In this document: piece after piece, positions 46,260-53,682 of the stretch
Layout: the number at the start of each line of letters is the position of its first letter
Position numbering within the stretch: position 1 is the stretch's first letter
From: Ruegeria arenilitoris
Lineage (GTDB): Bacteria; Pseudomonadota; Alphaproteobacteria; Rhodobacterales; Rhodobacteraceae
Direction of reading: 5' to 3'
Assembly: GCF_013031355.1 (NCBI RefSeq)
Contig: NZ_WPZO01000004.1
Location: forward strand, 186,001 to 250,000
Length of the DNA stretch: 64,000 bases
Program-made: the position numbers and the translations under genes
Notes under the pieces: generated by a model
What the model was told of the DNA's origin: nothing
Databases searched by the model: none
The model's input: only the letters and a program-made list of their open reading frames with translations

Positions 46260-46760
46260 ATGTTCAAACAAATACCGATAGGGATTTTGCGAGGTATATT
46301 GGCGAATGTTCGACCTCAGCGCGCCTCTGCAATTCTAACAACAGTTTGTGTCACAGTTGCAATCTTCAGTGCCTCTTCTGTCACTGCTGAGGAGAAGCCG
46401 GATGACCGCGAGTATATAGAAAATGAAGCGCTCCAACGCTGGTACTTGAAAAGCATGTGCGCGGAACTTGAGCGAAATGCCTACACTCACAAAGCAATGC
46501 ACAACCGCGAGAAACTCATGCGTTATTGCAGCGGTCAGGAAGGGTTGCCTCCTATTCGGTTCTTTCCGCAGATATTGGTCGCGCACATACCTGGGGACGC
46601 CGAGTATCCGGTTGACGACGGTCTGGACAAGTGTGATTGGGACAATGACGACCCGGGCGGTTGCGATGTCTTTGCCGATGTTTGTCTTGGGGGGTTGAAT
46701 GGCACTGGCTGGTGTGACGACGATGGATGCTGGTGCCAGTATGATCCGGACATCGACTAG
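46260..46760 (+). CDS. Exported protein with acidic, Cys-rich C-terminus
   Basis: A 166-residue protein with no recognised family. The N-terminus has a basic stretch, then a hydrophobic signal segment (ASAILTTVCVTVAIFSASSVTA) with likely cleavage before EEKPDD. The middle is helical and charged. The last 45 residues hold six of the cysteines among many Asp/Gly (KCDWDNDDPGGCDVF, GWCDDDGCWCQYDPDID), reminiscent of calcium- or metal-binding secreted domains. I chose ATG 46260, behind GAGG, over an upstream TTG. It is the only longer plus-strand gene in the element and points the opposite way to the replication block. Confidence 0.6.
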   Translation: MFKQIPIGILRGILANVRPQRASAILTTVCVTVAIFSASSVTAEEKPDDREYIENEALQRWYLKSMCAELERNAYTHKAMHNREKLMRYCSGQEGLPPIRFFPQILVAHIPGDAEYPVDDGLDKCDWDNDDPGGCDVFADVCLGGLNGTGWCDDDGCWCQYDPDID

Positions 46761-47074
46761 CGTCCCGCTCGGTCAGGCCCTTACCAGTAGCTCTGAATCC
46801 AGCGTCGATTGAGCATGCTGTTCTGTTTCCAATAACTGGTGAGATACTCGGAACTGCGCTATCAACTGGGCAAGTAATGCCGCCATTGGCGCAAGCGCGG
46901 CGAATTCACCTTATGTCCGCTCACCTGCTTTTTGCCACCTCGTTCTAAACGTCCGGAATGCGCGGTTCGTAGCCCACTGCATGAGCGAAAACCTGGAATG
47001 GGATTAAAGGCAGCTAAGGGCTCAAACTGCCCAAATGGACACGGCACAAAAGAAGGCGGGTGCTCGTCAGTGGT
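46761..47074. other. Non-coding stretch inside the element
   Basis: I see no gene, strong hairpin or repeat in these 314 bases. They separate the convergent 46260 gene and the initiator gene. Confidence 0.5.
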
Positions 47075-48226
47075 TTACGCAATGAACCGATATCTGTTCT
47101 TGGCTTCATGCAGCTTGTTTGCGGCGCGCTCAGGGTCCGCTCTTATGTTCTCTGCGAGCCTGTCTCCAACACTATCCATGAAATCACTCAACTCACTTTC
47201 GTGAGTATCTTCTAGTGCAGCAAGCGTGATCCCGAGGCCTGCCATTTGCGCCGAAATCAACCTAATTTGTTCGGCGCGGTGTACGTGCTTAACGCTTGTT
47301 GCGGCGACGTGGCTGCGCATTTCCAATAAGTCGTCCTCTGACGATCCAGTAACCAAATTCCAAATTTCATGATTGGGCCATCGCGCCCGGTTTCCATCCC
47401 CGTGATCAGGTTCGCAATATCGTATCTTCTTTAGCGCCTCTGCAATGACATCGCCGAACAGAGCATCGAATTGCGGCCATGTCCTGATCTGCCAACGGTC
47501 CTTGAGCAAGTCCTTCCCGGCCCGTACCTCAACACGCCAGACGCGGCTCTGAGACGCATCAGAATGGTCCATAGGGGGTTTACCAGCCCGCTCTAGGTTG
47601 GCGTTCCAGATGTCCCACCAGAGCGGTTTCTTCTTATCAATCACTTCGCGGCGTTTATCATAGATGATAACTTGCCGCCCCGGCATTTTGCCGACAGTGA
47701 CTGAGGTAAACTGACCTGACTTGCCATTGCTGCGCATATCATCTTGAGCAGTAAGATAGTCGGTGCGGTTCGTGTGGCTGTGAATGACGAAGTTTTCAGG
47801 AACGAGTTCAAACTCTGGCGCAAGGATATCAACGCAGAAATCGGCTCGACCGATACTGACTTGATGCGCCTCGAATCGAATTCCTAGCCTTGTTAGGGTC
47901 TTGTCAACATAGGAGCGCGCGTACCCAAGCCCTTGTGTCGCAAGAAGTGTTGAGCCTACGGAAATTCGGATACCCCACGGGTCGCGTGCATTTGGTTTCT
48001 TGAAAAACCAAGTGACGTCCAGGGGCCCGCCTTTGAGGATAAAGCGATATCCGTTGCCACCGTGAGGCAACAAATCAAAGTCCGCGCCACCATAGCTGAA
48101 CGGAACGGGATGCCGCTCTTCCTCGGCTCGTTCCCGTTCGGTGTTCAGTAAGTCGAACAGTTCCTGAGAGATATTCGCCTGAATCGAAAGTGCGATGGTA
48201 TCGAATCCGCGATGTACAACGTGCAT
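47075..48226 (-). CDS. Rep_trans/NicK-like replication initiator or relaxase
   Basis: A 383-residue protein resembling the Rep_trans family (rolling-circle initiators of pT181-type plasmids; relaxases such as ICEBs1 NicK). Visible: an N-terminal domain MHVVHRGFDTIALSIQAN; VSIGRADFCVDILAPEF, with acidic residues where the family has metal ligands; QVIIYDKRREVIDKKKPLWWD, matching the family YDK tyrosine segment; and SRVWRVEVRAGKDLL, the conserved Glu region. It would nick one strand and stay bound through tyrosine. It is downstream of the HTH and PC4-like genes, and its leader holds three strong hairpins that may include the nick site. No signal peptide. Confidence 0.68.
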   Translation of the reverse strand: MHVVHRGFDTIALSIQANISQELFDLLNTERERAEEERHPVPFSYGGADFDLLPHGGNGYRFILKGGPLDVTWFFKKPNARDPWGIRISVGSTLLATQGLGYARSYVDKTLTRLGIRFEAHQVSIGRADFCVDILAPEFELVPENFVIHSHTNRTDYLTAQDDMRSNGKSGQFTSVTVGKMPGRQVIIYDKRREVIDKKKPLWWDIWNANLERAGKPPMDHSDASQSRVWRVEVRAGKDLLKDRWQIRTWPQFDALFGDVIAEALKKIRYCEPDHGDGNRARWPNHEIWNLVTGSSEDDLLEMRSHVAATSVKHVHRAEQIRLISAQMAGLGITLAALEDTHESELSDFMDSVGDRLAENIRADPERAANKLHEAKNRYRFIA

Positions 48227-48257
48227 TATTGGGGTCTCCTTGGGTTCCGGTATTTCC

Positions 48258-48286
48258 AGAGGGGGGTGCTACAATCACCCCCCTCT
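48258..48286. other. 11-bp perfect hairpin just upstream of the initiator gene
   Basis: AGAGGGGGGTG/CACCCCCCTCT with a 7-nt loop (CTACAAT) lies 32 bases before the initiator start. It could be a nick-site cruciform (double-strand origin or oriT), a terminator for the plus strand (TTT follows), or a translation-control stem. Confidence 0.55.
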
Positions 48287-48330
48287 TTCGGCGAATGCCG
48301 CGCGATTTGGTTGAGGTTTGGAAAAGGGGC

Positions 48331-48402
48331 GGGCGCTACGCGCCCTTCGATAGTGCCTCCGGCGGGGCAGCTATTGTTTTGGGGCCGGGCTGGACGCCCG
48401 GC
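48331..48402. other. Two further GC hairpins in the initiator leader
   Basis: Stem GGGCGC/GCGCCC (loop TAC) at 48331-48345 and stem GCCGGGC/GCCCGGC (5-nt loop) at 48384-48402. With the one at 48258, there are three in the 181-base gap between the PC4-like gene and the initiator gene. Confidence 0.55.
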
Positions 48403-48407
48403 GGATT

Positions 48408-48632
48408 TCATTGGCTGGCTGCGGCCTGCTTCCGAGAAATCCAATTCTCTGCTCGTTCAGCGCATTTGGCGACGTTCAGTAGATCATTGTGAGAAAACGC
48501 GCTGGTGGTGCGCCAGTCGCCTTCCCCGTTCTTGTAGGACCGTGAGATATCGACAGAGAAGAAACCGTCATTGTCCCAGATCGTTGCTGTGATAAGCCCG
48601 ATTTTAAATTTGAAGGTGGATTGCTGTGTCAT
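48408..48632 (-). CDS. Small PC4-like element protein
   Basis: A 74-residue protein. The pattern FKFKIGLITATIWDNDGFFSVDISRSYKNGEGDWRTTSAFSHNDL is a beta-rich stretch, followed by a helix (LLNVAKCAERAENWI). This resembles the PC4/ssDNA-binding fold and small proteins often found beside phage- or plasmid-type replication genes; the fold is an inference. I chose ATG 48632, behind AAGGAG; the longer frame reads through the ribosome site. It lies between the HTH gene and the initiator gene on the same strand. Confidence 0.6.
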   Translation of the reverse strand: MTQQSTFKFKIGLITATIWDNDGFFSVDISRSYKNGEGDWRTTSAFSHNDLLNVAKCAERAENWISRKQAAASQ

Positions 48633-48765
48633 GGTGAACTCCTTGCTTGAATTGTTTGGCAGACACAGAAGGGGCGCAGGGTGGCGACACCCCACGCCCC
48701 TGAGAGCCATCCGGCCCCAAAATCCCGCTCAGCGCTGCCAACTCTGAGCGGGCAAAACTCGAATG

Positions 48766-48990
48766 TTAGGAAGGTGCGGTGCTGGTGTTGGCGACGCGCT
48801 TTTCGGCAATCCACTTTTGCAGATCGCGGCGCGTGTATCGGACAGAGCGACCGGACACTTTTACGAACAATGGTCCACCGCCACGCACCCGCCAGTTCTG
48901 CAAGGCACGAACGGAGTAGCAAAGGTAACTGGCGGCCTCTTTTTCGTCGATAAGCCGGTCTAAGTAGTCAGGATCAATCTGTGCTTGCAT
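48766..48990 (-). CDS. AlpA/excisionase-type helix-turn-helix protein
   Basis: A 74-residue MerR-like winged HTH: LIDEKEAASYLCYSVRALQNWRVRGGGPLFVKVSGRSVRYTRRDLQKWIAEKRV, the classic helix_turn_helix_17/AlpA pattern. Such proteins serve as excisionases or activators of integrase genes. The three 10-bp phased repeats beside attR are possible binding sites. ATG 48990 follows a GAGGCGA ribosome site, and the gene is the first of the HTH-PC4-Rep block. Confidence 0.82.
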   Translation of the reverse strand: MQAQIDPDYLDRLIDEKEAASYLCYSVRALQNWRVRGGGPLFVKVSGRSVRYTRRDLQKWIAEKRVANTSTAPS

Positions 48991-49093
48991 GGTCGCCTCG
49001 CTGCATTTCGTTTCGTTGCAACCAGAATGCAGCGTAGGCGCGGATTATTCTAATGTCATATATGGCTCAAAACTTGTCCATTTATGACATCCC

Positions 49094-49762
49094 CTATTTT
49101 TTAAGGCCAAACACGCGCAATGCCGCGTTGCCGATGGCTTGCGATGTCGGGAACCTGTGGCTGGGATCAACCCAGAAGAAAGCATATAGGAGACTGAAGA
49201 AATCGCTTTTGTAAGGTTGGTCAGCGTCGGTTTCGTCGTAGCGGTGCTTCTCCATCGGATCCCGGCCAGTATAGTGCTGGAAAACCTGCGCGAGCCTTTG
49301 AATTGTATCTTCTAGATTTTCATTTTGCTTCGGTCTGGCACGCGGACGCTTGTGCTGTTCCAGTGCCTCGCCGATCAGGAATTGAATGTTCGGCAATTTC
49401 TCTTGAACCGCATCTACGAGATGTTCGCTGTAGCCAAGACCTTCGTGACCAGAACCCAAAGAGTCTTCAAAGTAGTTTTCCGGCTCGTTACCCATACCCA
49501 CCTCGTCAAATTCCCATTGGATGGAAGGTGGCAGGTTGGAAAGCTGCTCCAGCAAAGAACTGATGGTCTTGTCCAATTTGCTGTAGATCGCTTTGCGCTC
49601 TTTCGCGGGCAGTGGTGTTATGCGCCGGTCTTTGGGGTGGTAGTGCTGAGCAATCCAACCAATGTCCGCAACAAACCCTTCCGCGATTGGTAAGGGGAGT
49701 TGCATCTGCTTCCACATGTTTTCGAAATCCAATTCGCTTTTCTCGTCCTGGTTATCCAGCAT
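49094..49762 (-). CDS. Hypothetical protein of the element
   Basis: A 222-residue, charged, mainly helical cytoplasmic protein with no recognised motif. The segment RPKQNENLEDTIQRLAQVFQHYTGRDPMEKHRYDETD and an aromatic end (FFSLLYAFFWVDPSHRFPTSQAIGNAALRVFGL) recall accessory proteins of integrated plasmid-like elements, but no function can be given. Its upstream region carries three copies of an inverted CCCTATGTAA-type motif, so it may be controlled by whatever binds there. Confidence 0.6.
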   Translation of the reverse strand: MLDNQDEKSELDFENMWKQMQLPLPIAEGFVADIGWIAQHYHPKDRRITPLPAKERKAIYSKLDKTISSLLEQLSNLPPSIQWEFDEVGMGNEPENYFEDSLGSGHEGLGYSEHLVDAVQEKLPNIQFLIGEALEQHKRPRARPKQNENLEDTIQRLAQVFQHYTGRDPMEKHRYDETDADQPYKSDFFSLLYAFFWVDPSHRFPTSQAIGNAALRVFGLKK

Positions 49763-49809
49763 AAACCCTGAGCCTGTATTGTTATTTAACGTATGGTTGA
49801 TGTGTGGTG

Positions 49810-49872
49810 CCCTATGTAACGTAACCTATACGTAGGGCGCTTAATCCCTTGCTGCTTTCCCTATGTAAGGTA
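49810..49872. repeat. Iteron-like module, copy 1
   Basis: Contains CCCTATGTAACGTA (49810-49823, +), ACCTATACGTAGGG (49824-49837, the inverted form) and CCCTATGTAAGGTA (49859-49872, +). Inverted and forward units are 21 bases apart, exactly as in copy 2 at 50616. Confidence 0.65.
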
Positions 49873-50049
49873 ACGTTACTGAACAACCCGCAGAACTGAG
49901 GTTCTCTTACTTTAGGCAGCGAACACTGAGCTTCTTGGGCACGGCCCTTGAGGCGTGCCGCATTGCTCAAGAAGTAGATGGTGGCACAGCGCCGTAAGAA
50001 AAGGGAACACACCTTCATGCTCCCCTTTCCTTGTTGTTGTTTGGAAGCT

Positions 50050-50415
50050 TTAGCCAGTCACACCGATTTGGGGGCAATTCTTCGTCTGCATGGCCTGCGT
50101 GATGGCGTCGTAGTTCCCTTTGGCTGCCGCCAATTGGTCAGCATGATCCTGTGTCGCAGCCATAGCCAACGCGGCAGGCCAGAACAGAACCAGTGTCACG
50201 CCTGTGATAACCGCGTCATCCGTTGCCGCTTTCTTTTGGTCTGCCGTCAACTTGTTAACGTTGCTTGCAATCTGGTTGCGTTCGGCGTGCAACTGCTGGC
50301 ACGAACGCCCATCGAAGATAGCTGGGCTGACATACGTGGCACCGACCTTATCCGGCGACTGCGCGCAGGCAGCAACGAAAGGCAACAGGGCAACGGCAGT
50401 GAAAAACCTGCGCAT
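50050..50415 (-). CDS. Small lipoprotein
   Basis: A 121-residue protein starting MRRFFTAVALLPFVAACAQS, a lipoprotein signal with lipidated Cys17. The mature part has a conserved-looking DGRSCQQLHAERNQIASNVNKL helix, a hydrophobic stretch (AVITGVTLVLFWPAALAMAA) and an end NYDAITQAMQTKNC, so two cysteines may pair. Similar short lipoproteins are common and uncharacterised. AAAGGAG precedes ATG 50415; the longer frame has no ribosome site. Confidence 0.7.
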   Translation of the reverse strand: MRRFFTAVALLPFVAACAQSPDKVGATYVSPAIFDGRSCQQLHAERNQIASNVNKLTADQKKAATDDAVITGVTLVLFWPAALAMAATQDHADQLAAAKGNYDAITQAMQTKNCPQIGVTG

Positions 50416-50615
50416 GAAATACTCCTTTACATACATGCGGTTATGGCTCGGACTGACTACGAAAATGAGGCTTAACAGTGGCAACCTGAGACTTTTTCGG
50501 TGTCCGATTTGAATTTTCTAGCAGGCACTGATTCATATCAGTTTTTGCCTGGCTAACCCACGCAGGGTCGAAAGATTCGCCGCGACCGAGTTGGAGCCAT
50601 CAACTAATCAGGTAT

Positions 50616-50664
50616 ACCTATATGTAGGGCGTCGCGGCTCCTGAGTTGGTTCCTATGTAATGTA
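50616..50664. repeat. Iteron-like module, copy 2
   Basis: ACCTATATGTAGGG (50616-50629) and TCCTATGTAATGTA (50651-50664), inverted to each other with a 21-base spacer. Order and spacing match copy 1. Confidence 0.65.
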
Positions 50665-50925
50665 GCTGAACACAACAACCCTTGGTGGTGTAGTGGGGGC
50701 GCGGAGTTCAAGGAGCGCAAATCATCACGACGCCCTGCGTGCTTTGCTTCACACGAACCGCAGATTCAATTGGCGCTGAAACCAGCAAGCCGAGCCAAGT
50801 TCACTTCCGGTAATTTGCGGGGGAGGTCCAACGATGAATCATGCAGGGCGGTAACCCAAATTCTTGGAATCACCTGTTTTACATGGCTGCTGACTTCAAT
50901 CAACACGTAAGACATCCACGGCTTT

Positions 50926-50934
50926 TGTGGATAA
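50926..50934 (-). promoter_or_regulatory. DnaA box
   Basis: TGTGGATAA is the complement of the consensus TTATCCACA. It sits within an imperfect inverted repeat (TCCAC...GTGGA), next to AT-rich DNA. Confidence 0.55.
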
Positions 50935-51085
50935 GTACGCGGATAATTTGGTGTTGAGTACGCGTTTCATCTTAAAAACTAAAGGTTTCGCTCTGTTTGC
51001 CTAAAATTTAAGCGGCAAATTTCATGTTTGTTTTACAAAGACTTTTTGCGCCTTTTTTTCTCGCGTCAAAAAGGAACACGGCTGT

Positions 51086-51111
51086 TGCGCGTTGTTTTTT
51101 GGCAACGCGCA
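51086..51111. other. 9-bp hairpin with T-rich loop
   Basis: TGCGCGTTG/CAACGCGCA with loop TTTTTTGG. It may be part of an origin or a terminator-like structure downstream of int on the minus strand. Confidence 0.45.
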
Positions 51112-51226
51112 TGAGGCCGGGAGATTCGGTGTACAACCTTACCTAGCGGCACCTGAGCCTAATACCCGTCAGCAAGTCTCACCTTGCGACTTTACCGCTA
51201 ACGCAGCGGGTCCCAGCAATGTGAGG

Positions 51227-52411
51227 CTATTGAACAACCCGCAAAGGGGTGGTCCGTACCTCTTTACGCACGGCACGTGCTAGACGGGCTGCAACCGATC
51301 CCGCTGCCCGTTGTACGGCATCATCTGCGAGATGTGCATAGCGCAGGGTCGTGGTCAGGTTCTTGTGACCCATAATCTCCTTAAGGGTGAACGGGTCGAT
51401 CCCGTCTTTCATCGCCACTGAGGCATAAGTGTGCCTGAGATCGTGTATACGGACATCGTCCAGACCCGCAGACTTACGTATTCGTCGCCACGGTTTTTGC
51501 AGGTTGTTGAGCGGTCCGGTCTCGGACTCGCCCAATATGACATAGGGATTGCCCGGTTGGCGGGGGAGGTCCATCAGGATGTCATAGGCTTCCCTCGGCA
51601 GGGGAATACGGCGGCGACCAGTCTTACTGTCTGGCAATTCCAGATGATGCGAGGTTACATAGTCCCAGCGCAGCGTCAGAATCTCGCTGAGGCGGCATCC
51701 AGTGTAAATCAGCAGCAGGAGAGCTGAGACCACGTAGACAGTCTCCGAGCCCTCTTCCAGCGCCTCTGCCAGCACTTCACCAAGCCGTATCTGTTCAGCG
51801 TCCGATAGGTAACGTTTCTTCTCTTCTTCGCGGAATTTCTTGATCCGGCGCGCGGGGTTCGATCCCGGTTGCCGCAATCCCCAATCCTCGGCCAAATTGA
51901 ACAGCTTCGACAACATCGCCGCCGCCCGGTTGGCCTGATAGGGCGTTTCCCGCAGCCCGTGATGAAAGGTGACCACATCGGCGCTAGTCACCTCAGCAAT
52001 CGGGATTGGGCCAAGTTTGGGACGGATGAACCGGCGAATGACACTGTGATAGTCGCGCGCGGTGGTCGGCTTGCAATGCTGGTCGACATATTCCTCTAGG
52101 AACCGGTCACAAAGACCCGCCACGGTTGGCGCGCGCCTTTTGGCCTGTCTCTCGGCAGAAGGGTCCGACCCACGCGCGACATCGCCCAAAAGCTGCTTCG
52201 CCTGCGTCCGCGCTTCCTCAGCGGTTAGAACGCCGTGCTGACCGATGGTGATCCGTCGCGTCCGGCGTCCGGCCCGGTACTGAACCAGATAGGTCTTCTT
52301 GCCGGACGGATAGACCCGCAGCCCAAAGCCGCGCATGTCCCGGTCCCAGACAAGGTATTCCTTGGCCTCAACGGCAAGCCCCTCAACGGCGCGCTTGGTC
52401 AGCTTGAACAT
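51227..52411 (-). CDS. int: Tyrosine recombinase (P4-type integrase)
   Basis: A 394-residue integrase. The N-terminal arm-binding DUF4102-like domain (LTKRAVEGLAVEAKEYLVWDRDMRGFGLRVYPSGKKTYLVQYR) is followed by a SAM-like core domain and the catalytic domain. Catalytic residues are Arg240 (TGCRLSEI), Lys263, His323/Arg326 (HDLRHTYAS), His349 (MGHKNLTTT) and Tyr358 (LRYAH). It integrates the element at the 3' half of tRNA-Lys. It lies 180 bases from attR and points into the element. The gap holds arm-type and phased repeats through which integrase and excisionase may control its promoter. Confidence 0.95.
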   Translation of the reverse strand: MFKLTKRAVEGLAVEAKEYLVWDRDMRGFGLRVYPSGKKTYLVQYRAGRRTRRITIGQHGVLTAEEARTQAKQLLGDVARGSDPSAERQAKRRAPTVAGLCDRFLEEYVDQHCKPTTARDYHSVIRRFIRPKLGPIPIAEVTSADVVTFHHGLRETPYQANRAAAMLSKLFNLAEDWGLRQPGSNPARRIKKFREEEKKRYLSDAEQIRLGEVLAEALEEGSETVYVVSALLLLIYTGCRLSEILTLRWDYVTSHHLELPDSKTGRRRIPLPREAYDILMDLPRQPGNPYVILGESETGPLNNLQKPWRRIRKSAGLDDVRIHDLRHTYASVAMKDGIDPFTLKEIMGHKNLTTTLRYAHLADDAVQRAAGSVAARLARAVRKEVRTTPLRVVQ

Positions 52412-52427
52412 ACCCAGAACACTCCTT

Positions 52428-52462
52428 GCTTCCGGCCTGCTTCCGGAAGCTATACGGAAGCA
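52428..52462. repeat. Right arm-type repeats
   Basis: Holds GCTTCCGG (52429-52436, inverted), the palindrome GCTTCCGGAAGC (52439-52450) and CCGGAAGCTATACGGAAGCA (52443-52462). The last matches the left-end copy at 44342 at 19 of 20 positions. Confidence 0.6.
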
Positions 52463-52550
52463 AATGGCGGCGAACTCTGGAGTAATTCATGAATTCAAGG
52501 CGCAACGAAGGTCAACTTAAATTACTGTTTTCACTTCATTTTTGTCAATG

Positions 52551-52580
52551 TGGCGAAATCTGGCGAAATGCGGAGAAATG
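52551..52580 (+). repeat. Three 10-bp phased direct repeats beside attR
   Basis: Blocks TGGCGAAATC, TGGCGAAATG and CGGAGAAATG lie end to end, exactly one helical turn apart, 12 bases from the attR core. Excisionases commonly bind such phased repeats. Confidence 0.6.
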
Positions 52581-52592
52581 GCTCTGGCCGTT

Positions 52593-52638
52593 CTTTTAAT
52601 CAGTGGGTCGCAGGTTCGAATCCTGCACGGCTCACCAC
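52593..52638 (+). repeat. attR: second copy of the tRNA-Lys 46-bp repeat
   Basis: Identical to 44231-44276. It contains only the tRNA's anticodon loop through CCA and lacks the 5' half, so it is not a functional tRNA gene. Confidence 0.93.
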
Positions 52639-52770
52639 CTTTTAGTACTGCGAATGAAGCAAAAGAATACAGATTTGGAGCATAGGTCTGCAGGTCTGGT
52701 TTTTGCTCAGTGACCACTTGAAAAGGTCCATGTTCGAACCTTGGATCATTGAGTTTTGATTTACTGCTCA

Positions 52771-53328
52771 TCACTCAGCGGTAATGCCGAACCCCAAGTA
52801 GACTGCTGGTACTTTGTTCGTGAGCCAAACACTGTTGTCGGCCTGGAAAAAATCAAAGCCGTCCTTGAACATTTTCAGCGCATCGACGCGCAAGACGACT
52901 GGTTTTCCGTGCCGCTGGCCAACGCTCTCGGCCGTGTCGGGATCCAAAGAAAAGTGAACTTGGCGACGACGCCCTGGATTCAGCCCGTCAGAGAAAATCG
53001 AGTCCAGATTTGCGCTGGCCGTTCCATGGTAGAGTTCGTCGGGCGGGCATTGGGCTTCCAGACCCAGATCCACGTCAATTGAGTGACCTTGAGCTGCTCG
53101 GATATGTAGGCGACCCTCAGACAGAGTGAAGCGTTTTTTGTCGCTGCTCTCAACCAGTTGAAAAAGTTCATCGCGGCTAAGCTTTCGGTTGGCTTTTTTC
53201 AAGTTCTTCAGCAGGTCATCAACTCGAGCCCAGCCATGCTGATCCAGCCGAAGACCGATCTCTTCGGGTTTGTGCCGAAGCACCAAACTCAAGAATTTAC
53301 TCTCTCTACTCACAAATGAACTTCTCAC
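52771..53328 (-). CDS. kptA: RNA 2'-phosphotransferase (Tpt1/KptA)
   Basis: A 185-residue KptA enzyme that moves an RNA 2'-phosphate to NAD+, giving ADP-ribose 1'',2''-cyclic phosphate. Features are SKFLSLVLRHKPEEIGLRLDQHGWARVDDLL (with catalytic RH), SHGYSI-like GHSIDVDLGL, LYHGTASANLDSIFSDGLNPGRRRQVHFSLD and VVLRVDALKMFKDGFDFFQADNSVWLT. Bacterial roles are unclear, since bacteria lack the eukaryotic tRNA-splicing phosphate; repair or ADP-ribosylation has been proposed. It lies just outside attR in low-density DNA. Confidence 0.93.
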   Translation of the reverse strand: MRSSFVSRESKFLSLVLRHKPEEIGLRLDQHGWARVDDLLKNLKKANRKLSRDELFQLVESSDKKRFTLSEGRLHIRAAQGHSIDVDLGLEAQCPPDELYHGTASANLDSIFSDGLNPGRRRQVHFSLDPDTAESVGQRHGKPVVLRVDALKMFKDGFDFFQADNSVWLTNKVPAVYLGFGITAE

Positions 53329-53682
53329 AAAATTTGATTTATAAAACGCTTATTATGGAGCCTGCCAGTACGAAATCTCGATGAAACCCAGAAAAGTCTT
53401 TGAGCCGCTATGAAAGGCGGACTCGTATTGATTGGAGAGTTCTCTCGCCCGCGCATTCGACCGGCGAGACGTAGCCCCTTTGATGATGCGTTGAGACTGA
53501 CGTCGTATGAAAAAATTCCCGGCGCTGTAGTTTTTGGCGTCGTGGACGATACTACGGCTCCTGCTGCGCAATTGACGAGCAATGACCGAGCCGCTGTCGG
53601 TTTTGGGCTTTTTGATCATCAAAGGTTGGCTGCAAGGCGAACTCAATTTGTGTTTTCCAAAGGCCCCCACAGGGGCCCCTGT
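53329..53682. other. Region between kptA and nnrS without a clear gene
   Basis: Several short frames exist on both strands, but none has a ribosome site or clear family. One minus-strand frame (53353-53670) reads RSIVHDAKNY and GSKTFLGFIEISYW, faintly like the C-terminal part of an IS5-type transposase. This may be a decayed insertion-sequence remnant. Confidence 0.3.

Larger units (their letters stand above)
50485..51226. other. Long non-coding region, candidate origin of the element
   Basis: No gene is supported in about 740 bases. It holds iteron-like copy 2 (50616-50664), a perfect DnaA box at 50926, an AT-rich tract (about 50940-51070) and a 9-bp hairpin at 51086. This is the most origin-like stretch of the element. 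Confidence 0.5.
44231..52638. mobile_element. Integrative element in tRNA-Lys, about 8.4 kb
   Basis: The segment is flanked by an identical 46-bp repeat of the tRNA-Lys 3' half. It encodes a tyrosine integrase next to the right repeat, an AlpA-like HTH protein, a Rep_trans/NicK-like protein, a PC4-like small protein, a lipoprotein, two other exported proteins and a few unknowns. Long non-coding and AT-rich stretches set it off from the dense high-GC surroundings. No type IV secretion, coupling protein, capsid or terminase genes are seen. That fits a mobilizable or satellite-type element rather than a complete ICE or phage. The intact tRNA is at the left end, away from the integrase. Confidence 0.88.

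Noticed and set aside
49812-50018. 68-residue minus-strand frame between the 222-residue gene and the lipoprotein gene
   Set aside because: No ribosome site or family; it covers the iteron-like module, which better explains this DNA.
51231-51243. TGAACAACCCGCA as a third copy of the iteron-like module
   Set aside because: It matches only the flank of copy 1, lacks the CCCTATGTAA unit and lies inside the int coding end; a chance match is plausible.
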